NCBI GenBank assembly: GCA_025331435.1
Contig: JAIWNI010000160.1
Location: 1 to 43,664 of the forward strand
Direction of reading: 5' to 3'
Source of the DNA: Choanephora cucurbitarum
Taxonomy: Eukaryota; Mucoromycota; Mucoromycetes; Mucorales; Choanephoraceae
DNA length: 43,664 nt
The notes below the pieces were generated by a model. That model did no database searches and was not told where the DNA came from. It worked only from the letters and a program-made list of their open reading frames with translations. The position numbers and the translations under genes are program-made. Shown here piece after piece: positions 32,453-43,664 of the stretch (the stretch's first letter is position 1; each line of letters opens with the position of its first letter).

Positions 32453-33463
32453 ATGGCCTCGCGTATTTTAAGATCTGTTGTCACAGCACACAGTTTGAGA
32501 TCCACTCTTACTTTAACATCCAAGCCTAGAGCACTTGCGATTGCCTCTACAGTGGCCTGGCGTCAACCTGTCATCTCTACTTCCGTTCGCTTTTATGCAA
32601 AGAAGTCTAAAGACAACAAGAAGAAAAATGGCAGTGCAGAATCAAAGGCAAACAGTGCACCAGATAGTGAGGAACCTGATCTTCAGTTCAGCGAAAAGCA
32701 GATTGAGGATCGCTTTGAGCAATCCATTTCTCAATTGAAAGAACATTTGAGCTCTATGCGAATTGGCAGAGCTAATCCTTGTAAGTAGATAAATTTTCAG
32801 CAACATAGCAGCTTGATCTCATCAATTTGGATCTGTTTAGCTTTGTTGGATAATGTTCGCGTTCGTATTGAAAGCTCTCACTTCTCCTTGAAGGATCTTG
32901 CTCAAGTTACTATTAGAGATCCTCAAACATTGATGGTCACTGTTCATGACGCTGATGTAAATAATTGTTTGACCAAAGCGAGACTCAAGAATATTAACAC
33001 ATGTACTCTTTTAGTATGCTGCAGCTGTTGAAAAGAGTATTCGTGAGGCTGGCTTAAACTTGAATCCTATTGTTGATAGTAAAGGAATCAAAGTGCCTAT
33101 TCCCAAGTAAGAACCTAGCACCATTATATCAGATGATACTTACCCAATTCATCATAGGCCATCAAGAGAATCTCGTGATAAGATGGCCAAGTTAGTTAGT
33201 ACTACAGGTGAGCAAACCAAAACCAAGATTCGCTCTATCCGTCAAGATGGTATGAAGCAATTGAAGCATGATTCAAAGCATGAATCTGCTGACAAAATCA
33301 AGAAATTAGAAAAAGTGGTAAACATCTGTTTGTGGCTCGTGTAAATTTTCTATTTATTGACTTCTTTCCTTCTCTCTGACCTTAGGTTCAAAACTTGACA
33401 GACAAATCTAATAAGACAATAGATGAGCTCTTGAAGGCAAAGATCAAAGAAGTCCAATCTTAA
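32453..33463 (+). CDS. RRF1: Mitochondrial ribosome recycling factor
   Basis: Five exons, 32453-32780, 32841-32956, 33015-33106, 33158-33317 and 33386-33463, give 257 residues. The first 48 residues are a clear mitochondrial presequence (MASRILRSVVTAHSLRSTL..., Arg/Ser-rich, no acids), with a likely processing site near SVRFYA. A charged spacer leads to the recycling-factor domain: FEQSISQLKEHLSSMRIGRA, NPSLLDNVRV, LAQVTIRDPQTLMV, VEKSIREAGLNLNP, IKVPIP, SRESRDKMAKLV and TDKSNKTIDELLKAK, the family blocks in the right order. It splits post-termination ribosomes together with mitochondrial EF-G2. The stop is followed at once by an AATAAA signal (33467-33472). It converges on UTP14, 139 bases away. 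Confidence 0.93.
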
Positions 33464-33577
33464 ACAAATAAAAAGATAGCAGTCGTTTTAGTTAGGATAA
33501 GTTCAAGCCTTAGCACATTATTATGGCTAGTCTACTTTACAAAGATAATGACAACTGTAGAGTTTTAATTTTGTTAT

Positions 33578-33585
33578 TATGTACA
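33578..33585 (-). promoter_or_regulatory. Possible Puf element in the UTP14 3' UTR
   Basis: On the minus strand TGTACATA matches UGUANAUA, 18 bases past the UTP14 stop. Puf proteins regulate ribosome-biogenesis and mitochondrial messages in yeasts; a single 8-base match is weak evidence. Confidence 0.2.
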
Positions 33586-33602
33586 AGATCTAATTTAGAG
33601 GA

Positions 33603-36510
33603 TTATGCAAAAGGAGCTTTGAGAGGATCGATAACCTTGCCAAGCTTAGTAATAACTCTGGGCTTGGTAAGTTTCAAGAAGGTTTGACGTGTGTTCCATT
33701 CACCACCAACAGGTGTACTGATAGAACGCTCATATTGTTCCATTGTCTTGAAGGGGAAAGGCACAGAAGATGTTTGGTATTTCTCAGCCTAGAAATTAAT
33801 ATATTAGTCATGATAACTATTCAATTAAGTTGCCAGCGCTTACCTTCTTGTTTGTCTTTTCGTTAATAATGACATGGGATAGCTTGGCGTCCTTTCTCTT
33901 GTCAGCATCAATACCCTTTGTCACCTTCAAGATCTTCTTCTTCTTTTTGTTCTTCTTTACACCAGCACCTGCCCAAGAGCCCCAACCAGGTAAAGTAAGA
34001 TCTTCTACCTTATCACCATCTTCTTCTATTTCAGCCATCTTTTCTTCCTCAAACTCAGTCACAACATCATCGTTAGCAAATGCACGAGCAACCAACTCAC
34101 GTTGGTTGAAAGACACTTTGCTGTTGTGAACCATACTACTTTGTGCATCGTCATCATTATCTTCATCTGATTCAGAATCAGAATCTCCCTTGGCAAGTTT
34201 CACCTTAGCAGACTTGACCTGTTGTTGTTGCTTCTTGCTGGTAGTTGGTTGTTTCTTGATAGTCATGACCTTATTTAAATCAAGTTCAACATCATCAGTA
34301 TTCTTGTTGTTGGATGTGCTTTCTTTTTTGGCTCTTTCTAACTTGGACAAGCTTTGTTCAACACGACTCTCAGTTTGGCTTGAAGACACCTTGTTTTTCT
34401 TGGATGCTTTCTTAGCAAGACGTGACGTATCGGCTTGAAGCCATGGGTTAGCGGCATCATTATCTAAATCAGCCAAAGGGCTAGCATTTTTCACCTCAAC
34501 AGGTGCTGTAGTACGGGTGTTATGAGCTGCAGAGTGAGATAGTTTCTTGATTTGTCCACCTTCACTCATAACTATTTTCACACTCTCTTCTTCTTCCTCT
34601 TCTTCGTCATCTGCAGTACTCTTCTTTATCTGCTTAGCCTTGGCACCAAATGCCATTCTACCAGGGTTATTGGCTACAACAGTGTAATGAGCTTCTTTCT
34701 TTTCAGTTTCCTTATCGTCCTCGTCCTCATCACTGTTGGCGGCGAGCCATTCTTTTTCGAATTCAGCTACATTTTGTTTTGTAGCTTCCAATTGTCTCTT
34801 AGCGGCATCCTTCATAAACTTCATGGACATCAAGCCTTTAGCAGGTTGGGTATCTTGATCAATTTCTTGATTTAACTTGTTTAGTTGTGATTCAACATAT
34901 GCGTCATCATCCTGGTCTTCGTCACTGGAATCTGAGCCAGACTCGCCATCATCAATACGACGACGAAGCTCTTCACCACGACGGAGTTGTTCCATGATAG
35001 CTTCGCGAGTACCTTCATCTTGAGTACCACGGGCCAATGCACGTCTAGCCCATTTACTTGTGTTCTTGTGCTTCAATGTCATACGCTCTTCGGCTCTACT
35101 CTTTGCAGCATCCATCTGGTCTTCATCCTCCATTTCGTGATCAATCTCATCAACTTGAAGAGACATCTTCTCCTTTTCCTTACGCTTCAATTTACGGTAG
35201 CTCTTACTCTTGATCTTCTTAAGACGCTTGTTCTTTACTTCGTGACGGAACATCAGTTCACGCATCAAACGAAGCTCTTTGCGTCTAGCCTCTACTTCCT
35301 CTACAGTCAGTTTGTTCAGCTTGAGAGCTTCAAATTCTTCTAATTCCTCATCCTTCATGCCGGCTTGAGCAAGTGCTTCAGCGATTTGTTGTTCAAGAGG
35401 AGTTTCAGCTTTGAATTTGCTTGCCATAGCAGCACTGGTGCGGCTTTCTTTAGGAGCAACACTGGTATCTTGCAAGGGGAACATAAGGTGTTCAGCTTCG
35501 CGAGTCATCTTGACAGTAGGTTGCCATTTAGTAATCTCTTCATTAGCTGATTCGAGAGCTACTTGTCGGTCAACACGATCTTGTACACGCTTTGCCAAGG
35601 GAGCATCCAAAGCACGACGAGTCAAGTTTTTGCCTTTGCCAGCCAAGGTTTCTAAGCCTGTCTTTAAAGCACCGAAGCTGGATTCATCCTCAATTGTATC
35701 CATCAGGTCGTTTAAACTGAGTTTCTTGGATTCGTCGTCTTCCTTTGTGTTCAGATTGAACTCGCTTTCTTGGTAAGCTTCATTCTTTTCTTTCAATTGG
35801 CGCTTTTTGTCATTGCCTTCTTCATCGTTTGTGCGTCTACGCTTTTTTGAATCCAGACTGTTGATCAAGTTGGCTACTTTGTCTTCATCAACTTCCATTT
35901 CTTCGTCGCTGTCACTCTCTTCATCTTCATCTGAGTCTTCAATATTATCAAATCCTTGAAGTATTTCATCCTCTTCGTCTTCGCTTTCGTGCTTCTTTGT
36001 AGGCTTGGGTTTGTCATTATCATCGTCATTCTCGAGCATTTGAGAAAGATCAACGAAGCCTGCTTCATCCAAATCAGTATCTTCATCTTCGGAATTTTCT
36101 TCAGAATCTTCATTCATATCAATTTCATCTTCATCTACAGTCTTCTTGACAGGCTTCTTTTTCTGATATTATTATCATCAGTTACTGCTTAGAGAGAGGC
36201 TTTCTTTTTAGTTTACCTTTTTACCGTCTGAGGCAAACTTGTATTCTCCAAAACGCTCTTCGTCTGATTCATCAAAAGCTTCATCGGAATCGATTTCGGA
36301 GTCGTCCTCTTCGGCGATCTCGCCTGCATCGTATTCAAGATTGTCTACTTGATCGAGATGACTTTTACGACGATCATCTTCTTCCTCGGCTACGAAAACA
36401 TCACGTTCAAAAGTCTTTCCAAAAGACTTTCCTCCGCTTGTTTGCTTCTTTCCTTTGGCAGAAGTCTGGAAGCTCTTCTTAGGTGCGTTCTTCTTTTGTG
36501 GACGAGCCAT
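33603..36510 (-). CDS. UTP14: U3 snoRNP / SSU processome protein Utp14
   Basis: Three exons, 36510-36217, 36162-33844 and 33788-33603, give 932 residues, in the usual Utp14 range. The protein is very acidic in the first third (runs such as EDEDTDLDEAGFVDLS), with the family blocks RRALDAPLAKRVQDRVDR, EEFEALKLNKLTVEEVEAR, KKIKSKSYRKLKRKEKEK, RMTLKHKNTSKWARRALARG, GWGSWAGAGV, and the C-terminal VPFPFKTMEQYERSISTPVG followed by EWNTR. Utp14 sits in the nucleolar small-subunit processome and activates the helicase Dhr1 to displace U3 snoRNA from pre-18S rRNA. The last exon (62 codons with the stop) was placed by this C-terminal match. It is convergent with the recycling-factor gene. Low-complexity acidic stretches produce several long overlapping frames on the other strand, which are not genes. 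Confidence 0.95.
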
Positions 36511-39500
36511 ATGATTTAAGAAAAAAATAAAAGAGAATAAAAATTACAATGGCCTTGGTCCCTTTTTTCTGTCTGTGACGACTTAATTGGGAAAAGCAGT
36601 CAAATGCTGCTTAAAATGAGAGCAGATGGTCTAAGTGTCCTGAAGTTTTGATGCAAAATGAACAAATGACATTCCACATGTTGGCAGGTGTGAAGGGTTA
36701 TAGGCTTGATTGTCCAATTGGATACAAAGATACACTTTAAAAAGCTGCTATATGTCTTCTTCTTTTGAGAGCGTCAGATTCGACTATGTGTGCAAGCAAT
36801 GTTGCTCGTTACCAGCTTCAAAGTTTAAAACGCAACTCTTGAGAAACTTCACATACAAGCAAAGCATATATTTTTGAACTACGATCGACAAACATTGTTC
36901 CTATAGCTTTTCCTAACAATGTCTATGGATTGGGCATTAGCCTTGTGTGACATTTTTTTTTACTTGAAGTTCTTTAAAGTTCGCCGGCCCTTTTTTAAGA
37001 AAAAGGTAAGATCCCTATTAGACCATATCAAGGTGAGACACAAGTAGTTCTTGTTGTAATGTAAAATCATGCACTCAATTTGCATCTCTATCAAAGAGCC
37101 TTTTCTCGAAACCACAGACGATGATTTTCAGGTGCCAACACCGACCAAACTTAAGAAGCAAAAGACAAAAGTACTTTCTCCTCTTTCTCTTCTCTCTAAT
37201 ACGTCCTTCTAAATAGTCAATCTTTTGATATCAGTTGATTGTGACTTACTTTGTATGTAATGGATAGACTTCTTTGCTCCTGACACCTTCTCTTCCTCAT
37301 GCCTTTTCTTCTACTGGTACTTTAGCTGGTACTTTAACAGCACCATTTAACAGATCAACATCATCGATATCAAAGGAAAAAGGTGTAAACCAAAACTGAT
37401 AAATCTAATGAGCTTCGCATAGTCGGAGATCAAGAGCAAGCAAAGGGTCCGTCTTCAAGCGTTTTTTTTGTAAAACATGTGGATAAGTAGGACCTGCTCA
37501 TTCATCAAATAGTAAATGCAGGCTTCACAAACATAGCAAGCAGGAAGAATCCAAAGATTTCACTAATACTTGAATAATCAAGAAATAGCTGAACAGCGTT
37601 TGCAAGTCTGAAGAGTTTGTCAAGCAATCGTAAAAAGCTGTTGCTGGTGCTACGTTTGTAAACTATCTCTTGCTGTATCAATCGGAGACTGGTTAATAGC
37701 CTTCTATTGTATCTTATTCTCTGTATCAAAATCACTTTCCTGCCCTTCTGTGCAAACCATTAACACTTCAAAATAAGTTAGAGAATATGAAAGAAAGCTT
37801 CGGTTCAAGGATTAGGAAAGCCAAAGCTTCCAACAATGTTTATCAACAGCATAACAATATGAGACACTGGTTAGGAGCAATATGAATGACAACTACGAGT
37901 CAAGGGCACTTTTTTTATGAAGTTTTTATTAAAGAACAATAATGAATTTTACTGCGGTAATCGCTTATCAGTATCATAAAGAAAGTCGTTAGCTAAACTT
38001 GTTTCCGATTTGAAAACAAGTTCTTCTTTTAGGACTTCTTCTGTTAAAAACAATGAAACTAACAGAATATTGGTTCAGTAATTGCTTAGACACTGATCAA
38101 GATTCTATTCTCCTAAACACAAGCCTCTTACTGAAGCAAACCTATATGTGTGCCCTCAATTGTATTTCAGATGATTCCATCAAGTTCAGAGTAATGCAAC
38201 TAACGAAAGGTCATTGTGAAGAGTACATGCAATTATCGAGTATGAAACTTGTAGTATTGTATGAAATTATGATGTAAATGCTGACAAAATCATTCATTAT
38301 GTTTTCACCCATTAACAAAGCACAACAACGAAAGACCATTCATCTTTCAAACACCCATTTAATACGGCAATCATAACATTTTTGTGCTCCTTACAGTTGT
38401 AAGTAATTGATGACATTACCAAAGTTGAGACAAATTGACATTTTTGTATGTTTAAATCCAAAAGCACTATAGCTTCAAAATGTCGGTACAATATTAAAGC
38501 ACTTGTTTCAAAAGACTGGCAGACTGATAACAATCAAATATAAACATACATGAACTTTATTATTATTATGGACAATGTCCGAAAGTTGATAATATTTGAT
38601 AAAGTTTGCCAGATCCATTAAAGCAAAGCACATATCTAAAGGATTTCATCCACAAAAGGAGTTTTATTCTGATGTCGTTTTGCTGTTGCACGATAAATGT
38701 AATACAAGTTTGCGAACAATACTTAGTACAGTCTGCCCGAATCAAGAACTGTAACGTACAAATCAGAATATTGCCTTCAATGCTTGTCTTTCTTTAAAAA
38801 AACAGTTAAGATTAAAAAGATAAATCTTCGTTTTACAAAGGCAACATGGGTTTGTATGATCAACAAGATGATAATTAGTATTCTGTGAGTGAATTTAGGA
38901 TTCTCAAATATACGTAAATTTGTTTGAGCACTAAAACATTACTCACTTTAGGCATTTGTCTTGGATGTATCACTAAGCTCAGGACGGGTAGAGCTATTGT
39001 CCTCGCCTGCAATTCGAGAGGATTGTTAAAATGAACAGCATGTTCCTATCTCAATCAATCAAAAACTACTAGCTGGTTTCTGACTTGACTTTTTGTTTTA
39101 CTAGAGATCCGTTGTTACTCCAAAGCAAATAAAGGTGATCTTCTAAATCAACAATTAAATGAGCATGCTAGTTTATTAGTTTTTAGCATGTTTTATTTTG
39201 AATTACCTCCTCTTCCCCCCTTCTTTTTGTTGTATTTCATTGTTGTTATGTTTCCTAGAACTCATAAATAACTGTTAGGTCCTTAGCTCGGTTTTTCCAT
39301 AAAGAGGAATATTCCCTTTTTCTAAAAATTACGTTGAATACAATCACAATATTGAGCACACATTTTCGATTGGTTTGTTATGACTTGTGTCTCTTTCTTT
39401 CTTTTGTCCAAGGCATTCCAAGTCTTAGGTAAATATCATGCTTGGTGTTCATTAACATGCAATTTATAGAGGTCTAATCGAATCCCTCATATGAACAGAA

Positions 39501-40590
39501 TGTACCGTGAGAGGAATAAGTCACTAGTTTGTTTGAATCATGTAAAGCAGATACACCTGGGCCGCCCAAGTCCTCTGGCTTTTTTTTTTGGCTTGCAAGG
39601 AGAGAAAAAGAAAGATAGTTGTCTTCAAGCTTAAGTAATTTTCATTACTCTAACTGTTAATGATATACTTATATCGTACTTTCTAAAGAGTAAGAGAGGG
39701 GATAAGTAATGCCCTTCAGTATTGAATATGATTTACAGATACAACGTTACACACCAAATTTTCCTCGGGTGCAATACTCTGCCTTGGTGAATAGACGAAA
39801 TTGACAAATTCGATATGAATTTTGTCCACATAACCAAATATAGCTTGTAAAGAACAGACTCAAAAAACAACAGACCATGTGGGCTATACTGGTGATACAA
39901 GATTTAGAGTGTGAGACACTTTGAGCTTGCTTGCTTTGCATGAGAAGGGCACTAAAGCTGTACACCCGGTTCGTTTTGACATGTCACTAACTGTCTGTGA
40001 CATACACTATTTCCGGAAAAAAGGTGTTTTGTTTCTCGGCAAACTGAAAAAAATTGTACTCTGGCCATAATATTCAATCTGACATAACTAAATGGACATA
40101 GGCAAGTTAAGTGTGCTATCTTTTGATCTCTTGTTACTCTCATTTGCTACCAAGAACACAAAAGACTATTACTGGGTGAGTAGAAGTCTATAATAATTAC
40201 TTCAACCTGTAGTTACCATTTTGACGCAACTGTTGACTTGCTGAAAATTGGTTGAGTCATGAATCAAGAGATGAAAACGTATTTTCTTGAATCTATCATT
40301 GCAATGTTTTTTAATTTTATCTTTAAAGTAATATGTACATATGCACAAAAAGAAGTTCTCTATGTATAAAAAAAAAAGAAGAGCTATAAGAGAATAAGAT
40401 ATATGCACTAAGGATATAAAGAGAAAATTACATTTATGCAAAAAGGAAATAGCGATGTTGATTATATAGATATGAGTGTATGTGTGCGCGTGTATATATA
40501 TATTGTACAATCCATTTGCGTGAGTATATATACGGTCAAAGGTGCGTAGGTGAGTGGATATGAAAGGAAAAAAATTACATGTATCTTTCT
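36511..40590. other. 4.1 kb gene-poor block
   Basis: Begins with the UTP14 promoter and ends with the 3' flank of the phosphatase gene, which has CA/TA repeats and AG-rich sequence (about 40370-40560). No gene is strongly supported between. A four-exon plus-strand model at 36919-37490 (113 codons) and several frames open on both strands at 39440-39640 are the best candidates, but none has recognised similarity, and one donor of the first is non-consensus. Scattered ORFs of 60-75 codons are at chance level for this base composition. Confidence 0.4.
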
Positions 40591-42671
40591 CTAATGATGG
40601 TTGTTCTGTTGGTTGTTTGCACTGTATATAAGAGGACCTTTAGCTATCATGTCTCGCATCAGACTTCTTAGATGTGCCTTATAGATAGCAACAGCACTTG
40701 GTGGTGGCCGTGTATAGACGGTGCCAACTTGTTCTGCTTCTTGACATTTTGCATTCCACATATCAAACTGTCTGAAGAATTGAGCGTGGATGAATTCAAG
40801 TGTGTCTTTGACTACAGGGAATAGAGACACAGTCCAGACAGGGGCATTTCTTTGACTCATCACTTCGATAATGTTGTCTTGTTGTTCCAGAGGCCACATG
40901 CGTGTCTCATCATCCAGAATTAGAGGCAGTGAAAATGCGGATCCAAAAGAACGATCTTTGAGTGCACAAAATGAGTATAAAGCCAACAGGTCCTTAGGAG
41001 GACGACCTGGATCAGGGGACTTCTTGATATAATCATGTTCCATACGTGCTGAATAAAGAATACCTCGGATACGTGTACGGTTAGGGTCTAATACTTCGAC
41101 AACGTTTTCTACATAATTTTGATCACTGCAAAAAAATAAACAAATAGCAGTTAGAGAAGAGGAGTGCAAGCAAAAAACAAATAATAACAAATAGCTTACC
41201 CTAATGAGCATACTGATATATCATACAAGTTTTGTGCCCATTCTAGAAAGTCATGTACTCTATCGGCCAACACAACACGTCGACCATCTTTTAGCGTGGC
41301 CACTCGGTCACGGCATTTGGATAATTCAGCTTCAGGAACATATCGCTCGTTTCCTTCACCAACTAAACGAACAAGGGTATCGTCCAAATCAAGCACAAGG
41401 GGAAGTCGTCTTTGTTGGTAGACAATTTCAGTCATGGAGTCTTTGACAATACGAATCATATCAATATGTTTGATCAAGTAACCAAACAAAAACCTACATC
41501 AAGATGCATAAGTAAATAAACAAGAAAGAATTACATAAAGAAACCTACATTTTGTCACGCGAAGGCTTTAAATGCAGTTCATAAAGCTCGCCTTCTTCTG
41601 TACGCATACAAATATAAGCACTTTTACGTAATCCATATAGATCTTCGAACCAAGGATGATCAGGATAGGCAAATACAAAATTGTGCATGATATTTCGCTT
41701 AGCCATCAGTACAAAGAACCCGCGAGGATAGGCACCTTGTATTTCATATACATCTTCTAGTAATACCTTGGGCTCATCACCACGAATGATAATTTCATGG
41801 ATCTTTAAAGGTGTCTCCAAGTTATCTTCTAAATGATTGACCTTGGGTCGCTTAGAAGGTCGAAGGCTTACAGGCTGCTCATTGATCACTAGTCTAAGCG
41901 ACAGTTTTGTCTTCCACAAGCTGGGATCATTGCGAAGAGCGGGTCCTAGACGTAGGAGATTCGATGTAGCTGAAGAGCCACTGGGAGAAGGGACAGAGGT
42001 ATGTAACACTGCGTTTTTTAGAAAAATAGATTATTAAAATTGTGCTTGTGTTACACTATGTATAAAGAGTTTTTTTTTCTCTTGTTTTTTTTGTCAAGGT
42101 AGTTGTATCATCTAACTTACCACTCATTCTAGGTGAGTTATGTTCTGAAGGAGGGCGAAAAGGAGAAGACAAAAGATTGGCAATTGGACGGCCTGATACT
42201 GTTGATGTCAGAGGCGGTGTAGTCGTGTTTGAACGGGGAGGAGGAGTAAGCATATGAGTTCGATTTACAGAAGGATCTTTGCTGACAAGATAATGTACAG
42301 AAGTAGCTAACTGGTAAACCATCTATTTTACGTAGAAAAACAAGATTAAAAAATGTGACTTTATTTTAGCTGATTTCCTTTATTTTCCTCACCTCTCCCT
42401 CTCTCCCCCACCCCTTTTTTTTTGCACTTACCGCTTTTCCTTTTGAAGGCATATGATCAATGTTATTGTTATTATTATTATTGCTTGGCTGAGGTGTTGT
42501 AGCAGCAGATGATGTGTTTGAAGGATGAGGGTGATAATTGAATTCTCTCGATTGAGTGTTTTTTTCATTAACTGTACTTTTCATGTTGTCGTTATGGGCT
42601 CTTTTGTTGTTTGTGATGACTGGTGCTTTAGGAGCAGGCACTGCATCATTTAGCATACTTGATAAATCCAT
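40591..42671 (-). CDS. FCP1-like HAD phosphatase (RNA polymerase II CTD phosphatase-like)
   Basis: Five exons, 42671-42432, 42322-42121, 42008-41549, 41493-41200 and 41125-40591, give 576 residues. The first 170 residues are disordered (Asn-, Pro- and Ser-rich, with a poly-Asn run). Residues about 180-300 form a beta-rich region (LSLRLVINEQPV, IHEIIIRGDEP, GFFVLMAKRN, LYELHLKP). The HAD domain follows: motif I DLDDT (336-340), VVLADRVHDFLEWA, SVCSLGDQNYVENVVEVLDP, and motif IV ILDD (Asp470-Asp471) with TRMWPLEQQDNIIEV, all typical of FCP1/SCP/CPL phosphatases that remove phosphate from the polymerase II C-terminal domain. No BRCT domain follows, unlike true Fcp1, so it is closer in layout to CTD-phosphatase-like proteins. 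Substrate not proven. The exon 3 donor is GTAGGT. Confidence 0.85.
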
Positions 42672-43664
42672 TGGATATAATTAGAGGGTTGTATTTAGGA
42701 GTGCGTGTAGTAGGCTTTAATGGTTGAATCGGCGATTCAAATTAATATCTGAGTTTTTTTTTTTTTTTTACTTTTTAAAAATTTCCCCCTTATTTTCTTT
42801 TAGTTCGGTTAGAAAGAAAAAATTTGCCTCTCAAGATTAAAAAATAAAAAAAGAAGATAAAATAGAAAAAATAAGGATTTGAACTCTTTGTTGGTTTTTA
42901 TACAATACCAAACGCTGACTTTTAAATATTTTTGGCCAATCAAATTCGATCATCTTTTGTTACATTGAAAATAAGGAGGAAAGAAAACCGTTTTTCTTAT
43001 ACTCTTGCTCTTTATTTTTCTTTCTCTTTTTGCTTTGTGTACACGAACTAAAAAAAAGATTACATGGACGGTATGTGCTCTCAAATGAAATCCTCGACAA
43101 CATAGAAAGAAAGAACTGGTAAGTAGCTATACATAATACCATAAAATATGGGTAATATTTTCTCTGGAGCGGAAAAACCTTTCTCGAGGGTTTGTCGTTT
43201 CAAACAACTTTGAGCTGTCTCTAGTTAAGAATATATGAATGAAAAGCCAATAAATATGTCTAGAAAAATACAGTTCATTTATTTTAAAGAAGGAGGGGGG
43301 GGGGACAAGCTTTTTTTTGTATATCTTATTCAAGTGACGCGTATGAGAATTTTCTTAGGCTTAAAAAAATACTCATAGGTTCTGAATTGAATAGGCCATT
43401 CTCATCGTATTATAATGAGGAGGCTAGTAGAGGGGTGGGAAAAGAGTGCTCGAAAATTAGTTTTTTGAGCCAAATCAGTTTAATTTTTCAATATTCAGTC
43501 TGTTTTTAAGAATATAGTTTGTCTTTGAGTATTACTGCAACATAGTTTCATTTCGTTATATAACTCAAGTGCTTATCTCACTAGAGGGGGGGGGAGTATT
43601 TTGTCTGTTATAAGCAGTCAACAGTAGTGAGGTTGCTTGATAAAAGCAATAGTTTGCGTATTTC
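42672..43664. other. Intergenic to right edge
   Basis: Promoter side of the FCP1-like gene, with T-rich and AG-rich tracts (42750-42870) and a CCAAT at 42936-42940. Two G runs lie at 43295-43304 (10 G) and 43586-43594 (9 G). The ORFs of 60-68 codons here are low in complexity. No gene is supported up to the window edge. Confidence 0.5.

Noticed and set aside
33830..36192. Several plus-strand ORFs of 61-121 codons
   Set aside because: Antisense shadows of the acidic, repetitive UTP14 coding sequence.
38053..38797. Three neighbouring ORFs of 63-74 codons on alternating strands
   Set aside because: No similarity recognised and lengths are at chance level. Alternating strands argue against one gene.
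38948..39011. Minus-strand exon-like end (GEDNSSTRPELSDTSKTNA then stop) after a GCAG acceptor
   Set aside because: Only about 20 codons, and no upstream exon could be joined without a long, unsupported intron.

Overview
This window is nuclear DNA of a filamentous fungus, most likely an early-diverging one of the Mucoromycota (Mucorales type). The basis is A+T-rich sequence with long poly-A/T and CT tracts around promoters, many short (about 40-100 base) GT-AG introns mostly with GTAAGT-like donors, and a gene set containing a Sst2/FlbA-type RGS protein, a Whi3-type RNA-binding protein, Rac, Utp14 and an AreA/GATA-type N-terminal domain. The species cannot be named from the sequence. No plasmid, phage, CRISPR, rRNA or convincing tRNA signal was found. 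Exon joins below were worked out by hand from reading frame, GT/AG borders and family similarity.

Layout, left to right. 1-1420 (-): N-terminal part of a probable GATA factor, cut by the window edge. 2547-3593 (-): uridine-kinase-like protein with a damaged active site, sharing a 438-base divergent promoter with 4032-5514 (+), a two-RRM Whi3-like protein. 5515-10402: a 4.9 kb gene-poor block. 10403-11368 (+): unknown protein with a WWE-like segment. 11672-13982 (-): DEP/RGS regulator of G-protein signalling. 14159-15186 (-): unrecognised protein. 15187-18086: gene-poor block. 18087-19828 (+): membrane-anchored glycosyltransferase-like protein. 20542-21323 (+): Rac GTPase. 21840-22983 (-): cytosolic 5'-nucleotidase III type HAD phosphatase. 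23094-26585 (-): large PPR protein. 26586-28204: intergenic, with a repeated GATA-like motif and a perfect hairpin. 28205-29992 (+): F-box protein. 30154-31765 (+): M24 Xaa-Pro peptidase. 32453-33463 (+): mitochondrial ribosome recycling factor. 33603-36510 (-): Utp14. 36511-40590: gene-poor block. 40591-42671 (-): FCP1-like HAD phosphatase.

The genes are independent eukaryotic transcription units, not operons. Loose themes are signalling and morphogenesis (RGS, Rac, Whi3-like, glycosyltransferase-like), organelle gene expression (PPR, recycling factor), ribosome assembly (Utp14) and nucleotide metabolism (kinase-like protein, nucleotidase).

The best leads are the uridine-kinase-like protein lacking key catalytic residues, an over-represented TCTTATCAGATY motif between the PPR and F-box genes, hairpins in convergent intergenic regions, and three large gene-poor blocks that may hide short, heavily spliced genes or non-coding RNAs.
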